A DNA stretch of 64,000 nt, taken from the NCBI GenBank assembly GCA_013375475.1, contig JABXKD010000002.1, positions 50,313 through 114,312 on the forward strand, written 5' to 3'. Source of the stretch: Promethearchaeota archaeon (GTDB taxonomy: Archaea; Asgardarchaeota; Lokiarchaeia; Sigyniarchaeales; SOKP01). Each line of letters begins with the position of its first letter. Position 1 is the stretch's first letter. Positions 17,434 to 24,580 of this stretch are shown here, piece by piece. Under the pieces are notes generated by a model, which was given only the letters and a program-made list of their open reading frames with translations, was not told the origin of the DNA and searched no databases. A program made the translations under genes and the position numbers.

Positions 17434-18243
17434 ATGAGATTTAATATATTTCAAGTAGATTGGATTACCGTTGATATCATCATAATTATATTATTACTTC
17501 TGCTGCTAATCGGAGTGAAGGTGTTTAAAGAGGCATATAGATGGAGATTTTTTTTTTCAAATGCTTCTACCATTCAGAGAGTTGATAAACATCCGTATTT
17601 CAACGCTCAAATATCTCCTATTTTTATAAAGAAGTGCACATTGACCAAATCTAGCGTTTTTCAGCAAGATGATTTAACAAAACCAACAATAGTCATGATA
17701 AGAAAACATCGAAAATTCATGCTTTTAAAAGCACTCACAGAAGCTTTTTGTTCTTTTGGATACGCTGTAATAAACATACAGCTAAAAACTATACCTAATA
17801 ATGAAACGAATAGAATAACTTCGAAAGCTGAAGAAGATTTCCATCAAACCATTCCCAATATTATAAAGTTTTATAATCACGATATTAAAACCGTGAATCA
17901 AGAATACAATATTATTGAATTTAGTAAAAATTTTTTTCCGTACAATCTTCTTTTAAAGGACTCAGCCTGTAAGAATCTAATTTTAATTAATCCTCGTTTA
18001 AAATCTAACGATTTAGAAGCAATTAAAACTTTAATAATGGATTCAAACAAGTATCCTCAATTAATTACTATATATAGTGAGAAATTAAATCCAATATTAA
18101 AAAACAAGAAAGCTAAAAAAAATTTACTTAATAATGAAACATTTAAGAACACTAAACATACAATTATTCAAAAAGCTAAAAGTACTTTCAAGTATTACGA
18201 AACTATACTCTTAAGCATAATAATTGGATATATAGAGAATTAA
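17434..18243 (+). CDS. membrane-anchored protein of unknown function
   Basis: 269 residues, not recognised. A single N-terminal membrane segment (DIIIIILLLLLLIGVKVF, about residues 12-30) is followed by a soluble domain facing either side. The soluble part has alternating strands and helices; PTIVMIRKHRKFMLLKALTE and GYAVINIQL look like the first half of an alpha/beta-hydrolase-like fold, but no GxSxG nucleophile motif is visible, so it may be a degenerate member. It starts 23 bases after cutA and 22 bases before the nucleotidyltransferase gene, so it may be co-transcribed. Confidence 0.5.
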   Translation: MRFNIFQVDWITVDIIIIILLLLLLIGVKVFKEAYRWRFFFSNASTIQRVDKHPYFNAQISPIFIKKCTLTKSSVFQQDDLTKPTIVMIRKHRKFMLLKALTEAFCSFGYAVINIQLKTIPNNETNRITSKAEEDFHQTIPNIIKFYNHDIKTVNQEYNIIEFSKNFFPYNLLLKDSACKNLILINPRLKSNDLEAIKTLIMDSNKYPQLITIYSEKLNPILKNKKAKKNLLNNETFKNTKHTIIQKAKSTFKYYETILLSIIIGYIEN

Positions 18244-18264
18244 TATCAAAATTATTAAAATCTC

Positions 18265-18972
18265 ATGAAAAAAACCAAAATTTTAAGAGATTATTCTAAT
18301 ATCGTTGTATATTCTAAAATTCACTTGAAAATATTACAGGAAAAAAGAGAACGCTCTAAATTTCTTTTGGATATGTTCGTTAAAGAGGGTTTGAATCCAT
18401 TTATATATGGTAGTATTGCTCGAGGCGATATTCATAAAGATAGTGATATAGATATTGTTCTTGTACAATCAATAGCTCCATATCAAGTCGAGATTATACT
18501 TGATAGACATGGTTACAATAATTATTTTAGAGAAATTATAATGGCAACACCTGCTGATACCGTAAAACTCTACATATACTTAAACGAGTTAGAGAGTATT
18601 ACAATTCCATTATCTAAATTTGACAAAAAATCAAAAGAATTTTATGATTTTGGAGGGAAAATCAACTTAGACCAAATATATAATAATATTAGAGTGCCTG
18701 GAATCGATAAAAGGTTAGTATTGATTCAACCCATTAGTAACGGATATAAAGAATCTTCGATTATTGGAAACGAACATTTAGCAGCAAGGCAATTAAATGT
18801 TAGCATTGATTTGATTAATGAAAGAAAAAGAGTCCTATTAAAGAGAGAAAAATTCGGAAAAACTGGTGTATTTTTAAAGAGACAAATTGAAATGAACGAA
18901 AGTACCGAAGATGTGTTAAAAAAATTAATTAAGAAAAATTCGATTGCGAGAAAAAAGTTGATATCACGATGA
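18265..18972 (+). CDS. nucleotidyltransferase-domain protein (COG1665-like)
   Basis: A 235-residue polymerase-beta-like nucleotidyltransferase. The signature PFIYGSIARGDIHKDSDIDI carries the GS...DxD metal-binding motif near residues 48-66. The following segment QVEIILDRHGYNNYFREIIM ATPADT, with KLYIYLNELESITIPL, matches the archaeal family of stand-alone nucleotidyltransferases of unknown substrate (COG1665). Its stop codon overlaps the start of the radical SAM gene (ATGA, 4 bases), so the two are translationally coupled. The substrate (a tRNA or small molecule) is not known. Confidence 0.7.
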   Translation: MKKTKILRDYSNIVVYSKIHLKILQEKRERSKFLLDMFVKEGLNPFIYGSIARGDIHKDSDIDIVLVQSIAPYQVEIILDRHGYNNYFREIIMATPADTVKLYIYLNELESITIPLSKFDKKSKEFYDFGGKINLDQIYNNIRVPGIDKRLVLIQPISNGYKESSIIGNEHLAARQLNVSIDLINERKRVLLKREKFGKTGVFLKRQIEMNESTEDVLKKLIKKNSIARKKLISR

Positions 18973-20120
18973 GAGCGCCAGTGATTGTAGAATCGAAAGC
19001 AAACACATTTTACTTAAAGAAGAAAGGAATTTCTAAAGGATGTCAGCAGTGTTTAAGGGGTACTAAAGCAGTATTATTTCTTAATGGAATCTGTCAAAAT
19101 CCAAGACATTGTTGGTGGTATTGTCCGATCTCTAAAAAACGAAAAGGAAAGAAAGATACTTACATAAATGAGATCAAAATATCTTCTAAAGAACAGATAC
19201 TACAAGAACTCAAAGCTATTAACGCCAAAGGAATTAGTATTACGGGCGGGGACCCATTATTTGAGCCAAACTTAAAAAAGACATTGGAATACATTAAGTT
19301 TATTAAAGAAAACAAAGGTAGTAAGTTTCACATTCACTTATATACTAACGGTCTTAATTTTAACGAAGAAATTGCTAAAAAACTCGCTCAAGCGGGTTTA
19401 GACGAAATTAGGTTCAACCCATCAAAAGAAAATTGGGATGTGATAAAATACGCCTTAAATATGGGTATTTCTGTAGGAGCTGAAGTTCCTGTAATTCCAG
19501 AAGTGGAATATATTGACAATTTGAAAAATAAAATTGTTTACTTGAATGAAATCGGTGCAGATTTTATTAATTTGAATGAATTTGAGTATTGCTCACCAAA
19601 CAGCCAAAACCTCAAGGATCGAAATTTTAAGTTAGAGTCAGGCACAATTGCATCCGTGGAGAATAGTAAAAAATGCGCAATTCAACTTGTTAAAGATGTC
19701 GCTCCAAAAGTTTCAATAAAAATTCACTTTTGCACGATTAAAGCTAAGGACTATTGGCAGTTGAAAGAAAGATATTTAAGGCGAGCAAAAACGATTAAAT
19801 TGCCGTATGAACAAGTTACGAGTGAAGGTTTACTATTATTTGCTCAAATAGAAGGAGAGAAAAAGGACATTAAAGAATTTTATACTATTTTATTAAATGA
19901 AATAAATATCCCGAAGAAATTTTTATCCTACCAAGAAACGAATATTAAATTATCAATAGCATTTGCTATTGAGGAAACATTAATAGATTTATTAACTCAA
20001 AAAAATTTAAAAGGATACGCTGTAGAAATGACCCCGTTTCGAGAAGAAAAACACCAACAAATAACGGAAAAAACACCAATTATGTTATTCAAAGAAGAGA
20101 TGGGCTTAAATGAGAATTGA
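18969..20120 (+). CDS. radical SAM protein (COG2108-like) with unusual cysteine spacing
   Basis: 383 residues related to pyruvate formate-lyase activating enzyme. An N-terminal GCQQCLRG segment (CxxC) precedes VLFLNGIC, and the probable cluster-binding cysteines lie in CQNPRHCWWYCPIS, that is C-x5-C-x3-C rather than the standard C-x3-C-x2-C. The SAM-binding GGDP follows (ISITGGDPLFEP), then HIHLYTNG and DEIRFNPS, all expected for this family. The substrate is unknown. It overlaps the upstream nucleotidyltransferase by four bases and the downstream GNAT gene by eleven, so the three form one translation-coupled unit, possibly for a nucleotide or RNA modification. Confidence 0.72.
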   Translation: MRAPVIVESKANTFYLKKKGISKGCQQCLRGTKAVLFLNGICQNPRHCWWYCPISKKRKGKKDTYINEIKISSKEQILQELKAINAKGISITGGDPLFEPNLKKTLEYIKFIKENKGSKFHIHLYTNGLNFNEEIAKKLAQAGLDEIRFNPSKENWDVIKYALNMGISVGAEVPVIPEVEYIDNLKNKIVYLNEIGADFINLNEFEYCSPNSQNLKDRNFKLESGTIASVENSKKCAIQLVKDVAPKVSIKIHFCTIKAKDYWQLKERYLRRAKTIKLPYEQVTSEGLLLFAQIEGEKKDIKEFYTILLNEINIPKKFLSYQETNIKLSIAFAIEETLIDLLTQKNLKGYAVEMTPFREEKHQQITEKTPIMLFKEEMGLNEN

Positions 20121-20556
20121 CACAGTTGAACTTAAAGACTTAGATGAAATTTACAATTTGGAAAGAAAATTTTTCAAGAAAGATGCTTTTTCAAAAGATT
20201 TAATTTTTAATTTGATTATGAAGAATTTTTTTTTTTTTAAGCTGATTGATGGAGAATTATCAAATGAAATTATTGGATTCATCATAATTATTCAGGATCG
20301 AGAGGATAGAGTAAATTTGATTAATTTTTTAATCAGAAAACGCAACCAAAATAAGGGCTGCGGAACTTACCTTTTGAGCTATACAATAAAGAAAGTTAAA
20401 AAAATGCCTAATATAAAAACAATTGTTTTGAACGTGAACTCCAAAAATAAAGTAGCTATAAAATTGTATCAGAAATTTAACTTCCGAATCGTTCAGAAAA
20501 TTGAAAACTACTATCGGCAAAAGGAAGGCGCCTACTTAATGGTTTTGAACATTTAA
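20110..20556 (+). CDS. GNAT family N-acetyltransferase
   Basis: 148 residues with the acetyl-CoA fold: an N-terminal strand RIDTVELKDLDEIYNLERKFF, the central VNLINFLIRKRNQNKGCGTYLL, where the (Q/R)xxGxG/A pyrophosphate loop is QNKGCG, and the terminal NVNSKNKVAIKLYQKFNFRI typical of RimI-like enzymes. It starts inside the end of the radical SAM gene (11-base overlap). Twelve consecutive T bases (from about 20226) encode a Phe run. The substrate is unknown; an N-terminal or small-molecule acetyltransferase is equally possible. Confidence 0.75.
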   Translation: MRIDTVELKDLDEIYNLERKFFKKDAFSKDLIFNLIMKNFFFFKLIDGELSNEIIGFIIIIQDREDRVNLINFLIRKRNQNKGCGTYLLSYTIKKVKKMPNIKTIVLNVNSKNKVAIKLYQKFNFRIVQKIENYYRQKEGAYLMVLNI

Positions 20557-20665
20557 TCTTTTTCTAAAAACCAAGACTTATAAATAAATTCTATTATAAA
20601 TTTTGTACAGAACGCATTGATAATGTGCTCAAAAAAGGAAACAAAATTATAAATATTGAGTGATT

Positions 20666-20821
20666 ATGATGTCCTTAGGTGACGAATTAAAAGAACAAAT
20701 AAAAAAAGGTGTGACTCTCCAAAAGGTTGACGAGGCAGACATGAAACAACGTGAAGAAGAGAAAAAGAAACGAATGGAAGAATTAGAAAAAGTAAAAGCA
20801 GCCTTAGGAGCAAAAGATTAA
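20666..20821 (+). CDS. 51-residue protein with a WH2-like actin-binding motif
   Basis: A short gene encoding MMSLGDELKEQIKKGVTLQK followed by VDEADMKQREEEKKKRMEEL and a short tail. The N-terminal part fits the WH2/beta-thymosin pattern L-xxx-I-xx-G-xx-L-x-K-V (LKEQIKKGVTLQKV), an amphipathic helix followed by the LKKV-type extended strand that binds the actin barbed end. The rest is a highly charged single helix. A TATA-like ttataaat lies about 85 bases upstream; the ATG at 20666 is directly followed by a second ATG. WH2/thymosin-like actin regulators are known in eukaryotes and have been reported from Asgard archaea; the assignment here rests on one short motif. Confidence 0.6.
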   Translation: MMSLGDELKEQIKKGVTLQKVDEADMKQREEEKKKRMEELEKVKAALGAKD

Positions 20822-20967
20822 ATTTTTTATGTTTTTCGTATTTTATTATTTTTTTTCTTTATATTTTGTAAGAAGACAGACTTAGATACTATTTATCTTC
20901 TTGTTTATACTATACTTATTTATACAAGTTAATTATGCAAATTTGAAATTGGGAGTCTGTTATACCG

Positions 20968-22041
20968 TTGAAAATTCTGGAAATAGATAAAAAGAACGAA
21001 AAAGTGTCTGTAAGGACTGAAGATTTAAACGATTTATGGACGCTATATAATCTTATTGATAAAAATGACGAAGTTTCAGCAAGAACTAACAGAAGGATTG
21101 TGTTAAAGGAAGGCTCTAAGGGAGAAAGAAAACAAATGAATTTAATACTAAATGTTGAATCTGTCTCTTTCCACGAATTTACAAGTAGATTAAGGGTAAA
21201 AGGAACTATATTAGAAGGTCCAGACGATTTCGTCACTTATGGGACATATCATACGTTCAATATAGAACCTGGACAAAAGTTAACAATAAAGAAGACTAAG
21301 TGGTTAAAGAGCGAAATAAAAAGCCTTAAAAAACCATCCACTTTCAAAGCAGATTTTAATATGTTAATGATAGCAATCGAAACTGGACTAGCCACTATAG
21401 CTCTAATAACAAATTTTAGTCATAATAGGATTGCTACTATTAAAAAAAATATACCTGGTAAAAGATATGAGCAATCATTTAGAAATAAAGCTTATGAAGA
21501 ATTTTTTAGTGATATAAATAGAATTTTAATCGAAAATATAAAAAGCGTTAAGATAAATACTATAATAATTTGTGGTCCTGGAAGCACGAAGGAACGTTTT
21601 AATCAATTTATTATCGAGAAAGCCCAAATTCCCAATCTTCCAAAAATTTATTGCATTCAAGCTAGCTCTGGAACAGAAAGTGCTATTTTAGAAACCTTGA
21701 AATCGAAAGAACTAAAAAGCTTAAAGGAAAATGTAAAGGTTCTGCTGGAAACTGAGAAAATTGAAGAAATAATGCAATTATTTGCTACAAATTCCGACCT
21801 TATAGCTATTGGATTTAACGAGATCTCTCACGCAATTGAAAAAGGTGCTGTAAAAGATTTGTTTTGCGCCGATATTTTAATAAGAGGAGCTTCGAAAGAA
21901 AAAAAATTACAAATCGAGAGTATTTTAAACGGAGTTGAAAAAGTAGGTGGAATTATTCACATCTTAAGTAGTGAACACCCAACTGGGCAACAGATAATTG
22001 ATTTGGGGTCTCTCGTTGCAATTTTAAGGTATAAAATTTAA
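20968..22041 (+). CDS. pelA: mRNA surveillance protein pelota (Dom34)
   Basis: Paralogue of release factor aRF1 that, with aEF1A/ABCE1, rescues stalled ribosomes. 357 residues: an N-terminal Sm-like domain (MKILEIDKKNEKVSVRTEDL, DLWTLYNLI, and VKGTILEGPDDFVTYGTYHT), a central domain (IAIETGLATIALITNF, IIICGPGSTKERF), and the C-terminal eL30-like domain (ADILIRGASKEK, GGIIHILSSEHPTGQQI). The GGQ loop of release factors is absent, as expected for pelota. The start is a TTG at 20968. Identity is secure. Confidence 0.95.
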   Translation: MKILEIDKKNEKVSVRTEDLNDLWTLYNLIDKNDEVSARTNRRIVLKEGSKGERKQMNLILNVESVSFHEFTSRLRVKGTILEGPDDFVTYGTYHTFNIEPGQKLTIKKTKWLKSEIKSLKKPSTFKADFNMLMIAIETGLATIALITNFSHNRIATIKKNIPGKRYEQSFRNKAYEEFFSDINRILIENIKSVKINTIIICGPGSTKERFNQFIIEKAQIPNLPKIYCIQASSGTESAILETLKSKELKSLKENVKVLLETEKIEEIMQLFATNSDLIAIGFNEISHAIEKGAVKDLFCADILIRGASKEKKLQIESILNGVEKVGGIIHILSSEHPTGQQIIDLGSLVAILRYKI

Positions 22042-22071
22042 AACACCTAAACATATAATATCTCTCTAATA

Positions 22072-23109
22072 ATGAATGAAAACATTGAATACATAGATGC
22101 TAAATCAGATATACCCTTAATGGGGGTAGATTTTCTTGGTGTAATTGATAGAGGGACTAATGTTATAGAGCTTAAACCTCTTACGATGTGCAATTTGCGA
22201 TGCAAGTATTGTTTTGTCAGTTCTGGTGATTATAACACTAATTTTGTCGTTAATTCATATCACTTAGTTGAAAAGGTTAAAGAAATTGTTAAAATAAAGG
22301 GAAATCATGACCTCGAAATTCATCTTGCGCCGTATGGTGAAATGCTCCTTTATAATGAATTACCTGAACTACTAAAAAGCCTTTCAGAAATCACAGGTGT
22401 GTCGACTGTATCTATGCAAAGCAATGGTTTGTTGCTTTCGAAAAATATTATTGAAAAATTAAAAAAGAACGATCTTACAAGAATTAACATCAGCCTAAAT
22501 AGTTTAAAAGAGGAAACTGACTGTTATCTTTGTAATTGTACACATTACGATGTGAATAGGCTTTTAGGAAATATATATACTCTTTTGAATAGCAACATTC
22601 AAGTTCTGATTGCACCAGTTTGGTTTCCAGGAGAAAATGAAAAGGACATTGAAGAAATAATAGAATTAGTCCTAAAATTAAGACGTGAGGGCTTTTCTAA
22701 ACAGCAAATTCAAATTGGCATTCAAAAATATTTAATCTATAAGACGGGTAGAACATTAAAAAAAATAAAACCAAAATCGTGGGGTTATTTTTATTTACAA
22801 TTGTCAAGGTTAGAAAAAAGGTACGGAATCAAATTGAAACTTGGACCAAAAGATTTTGGCATTCATAAGAGACCTCAAGTTTCCACTTTCGGTCTTAAAA
22901 GAGGAGACCTGATCAAAATCAAAATCGTCTCAAGGGGAAGATGGATGAATGAGTGTATAGGAAAAATCAACGGTAGTCATGGAATTAAAGTTTTATTGAG
23001 AAAACCAATAATTTTTTCCGAAGAACTAATAGGAAAAGTTATAGTAGCAAAAATTATTAAAGCAAATTATCGAGATAATATACTTACTGCTCTATTTCCT
23101 TATAATTAG
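22072..23109 (+). CDS. radical SAM protein (COG2100-like) with C-terminal TRAM-like domain
   Basis: 345 residues. A canonical radical SAM motif C-x3-C-x2-C occurs as MCNLRCKYCFVS near residue 43, followed by LEIHLAPYGEMLLY (the GGEP-equivalent region) and VSMQSNGLLL. The last about 70 residues (RGDLIKIKIVSRGRWMNECI ... IGKVIVAKIIKANYRDNILTA) form a small beta-barrel resembling TRAM, an RNA-binding module found in tRNA-modifying radical SAM enzymes. This suggests an RNA substrate, but the family (COG2100) is uncharacterised as far as I know. It follows pelA by 30 bases and may share its transcript. Confidence 0.72.
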   Translation: MNENIEYIDAKSDIPLMGVDFLGVIDRGTNVIELKPLTMCNLRCKYCFVSSGDYNTNFVVNSYHLVEKVKEIVKIKGNHDLEIHLAPYGEMLLYNELPELLKSLSEITGVSTVSMQSNGLLLSKNIIEKLKKNDLTRINISLNSLKEETDCYLCNCTHYDVNRLLGNIYTLLNSNIQVLIAPVWFPGENEKDIEEIIELVLKLRREGFSKQQIQIGIQKYLIYKTGRTLKKIKPKSWGYFYLQLSRLEKRYGIKLKLGPKDFGIHKRPQVSTFGLKRGDLIKIKIVSRGRWMNECIGKINGSHGIKVLLRKPIIFSEELIGKVIVAKIIKANYRDNILTALFPYN

Positions 23110-23204
23110 CTAGCAATTAAAAAAACTAAATATTATAATAATGAATTTACATAAGAATTATATCCTTAATTAACATTAATCATTTGTAAGTTGGTTTGAT
23201 TATT

Positions 23205-23828
23205 ATGAGCCCTATAATTACGCATGAAGACGAACTAGAACTTGCCAGTATGGAGAAGGAACTAGTATCCCAAATAAAAAAATTAGCGAAAGCTCAGAGC
23301 ACTCTAATTGATTCTCAAAAAAGTTATGCTGACAATTTAAGAAAAGCAAATTTAGCTCGAGATATGTTGAATAGAACTTTTAGAGATGTATTGAAACAAA
23401 TGCAAACTCTAGTAAGAGAAAGAAGGTCTAATATTAAAGACGAGGAAGTAAAGTTTTTTCAAGACATAATCCACAAAAACGACGAATACATAATTACAAA
23501 TAACAAATATATCGATTCGATTAAAGATCTTGCTATTAAAAAAGATTATTTAGTAGTAAAGAAAAATGAATTTGCTTCAGCATTAAGTGATGTAGCAAGT
23601 AAGCGAAGTGTGGTCATTAAAAAAGCCTTATCTGTCGAAAAAAAGAAGAACGATTTAATTGAAGGAGAAAAAATTAAAATCTTAGAATCCGAATTGAATG
23701 ATCTTCAGAGAGATTTTGATCGCGCACGGGATGTATTACTAAAAAAAATTAGTCAATTTTTGCAAGTTAAAAACGAAGTAGATGATCTCTGGATTAATTT
23801 AAAAAACTCCGTTAATAAATCTAGCTAA
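23205..23828 (+). CDS. coiled-coil protein of unknown function
   Basis: About 207 residues, almost entirely helical with heptad-like spacing (SMEKELVSQIKKLAKAQSTL; SELNDLQRDFDRARDVLLKK), no cysteines and no membrane segment. Three long antiparallel helices seem likely. The size and composition would be compatible with a BAR-like or tethering coiled coil, but there is no specific signature. The ATG at 23205 is preferred over an in-frame TTG at 23196. It lies 135 bases before the proline-rich protein below, same strand. Confidence 0.6.
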   Translation: MSPIITHEDELELASMEKELVSQIKKLAKAQSTLIDSQKSYADNLRKANLARDMLNRTFRDVLKQMQTLVRERRSNIKDEEVKFFQDIIHKNDEYIITNNKYIDSIKDLAIKKDYLVVKKNEFASALSDVASKRSVVIKKALSVEKKKNDLIEGEKIKILESELNDLQRDFDRARDVLLKKISQFLQVKNEVDDLWINLKNSVNKSS

Positions 23829-23963
23829 GAGTAATCTTTTTTTTTTAATTTTATTTTTTAATTCATTGTAATGTATGAGCTTAAATTTATTAAATAGGTC
23901 AAATATATAATTATTAGAAAATTTTCTAGGATAAATCGTTTTAATTAAAATCGAGAGAGTAAA

Positions 23964-24404
23964 ATGGCAGAAGAATTCGCAAATTTCATGCAAGAAACTA
24001 AAAAAGCTCCACTTGAAGAAAAATTAAACGCTTTTGGAGATATAGTTGAAAGGATGATGTCTGTAATCTTAAGGATACCCGATTTAGTAGATCAGTCATT
24101 AGCAGGCGTCGCACAAAGAATATCAACATTAGAATCACGAATTACTACTATGAATAATGAAGTTTCTGCACTAAGAACACGAGGGACGGGAGCGTCTCCC
24201 GTTATCGCAGCACCTTCAGCCCCTGCTAGCGCACCGCCTCCATCAGCAGGACCCCCTGGTGGACCCCCTGGTGGACCCCCTGGTGGACCCCCGTCTCCGC
24301 CTGGAGGACCTGGAGGGCCACGTCCAGCAAGTCCAGTGAGTTTGAGAGGCGCTATAATGGGCGAATTAAAGCAGCTATTTTCAAAAAGAAATCAATCAGG
24401 ATAA
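23964..24404 (+). CDS. coiled-coil protein with a Gly/Pro-rich tract
   Basis: 146 residues in three parts: an amphipathic/coiled-coil N-terminus (EEKLNAFGDIVERMMSVILR; GVAQRISTLESRITTMNNEV), a tract of about 60 residues rich in Pro, Gly and Ala with PPGG repeats, and a C-terminal amphipathic helix (LRGAIMGELKQLFSKRN). This layout, oligomeric coiled coil plus polyproline plus short helix, resembles small eukaryotic actin-nucleation subunits such as WASHC3/CCDC53 in general design; homology is not shown. Polyproline runs of this kind are profilin or SH3 ligands in eukaryotes. The tract is strongly GC-rich compared with everything around it. Start ATG at 23964, just downstream of gagag. Confidence 0.7.
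   Translation: MAEEFANFMQETKKAPLEEKLNAFGDIVERMMSVILRIPDLVDQSLAGVAQRISTLESRITTMNNEVSALRTRGTGASPVIAAPSAPASAPPPSAGPPGGPPGGPPGGPPSPPGGPGGPRPASPVSLRGAIMGELKQLFSKRNQSG
24249..24292 (+). repeat. 12-bp coding tandem repeat (GGACCCCCTGGT x 3.7)
   Basis: Three perfect copies of GGACCCCCTGGT (24249-24284) and a partial fourth encode PPGG repeats inside the proline-rich gene. The perfect identity at third positions points to recent slippage or expansion, so copy number may vary between strains. Confidence 0.95.
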
Positions 24405-24580
24405 TAACCCTGAATTCTTTATTAGACTTAATGTAATTTACGCTATTAAATTGAAACTGCTTCGATTTATTACTAATTATTCAATTAAGTTTCCTAATTT
24501 CTGTTAAAAGAATTTTTGAAATCAATTAAGATTAAAATTAAAAGACGAATATATCATTATAAGAAATAATTTGTTTTAAC

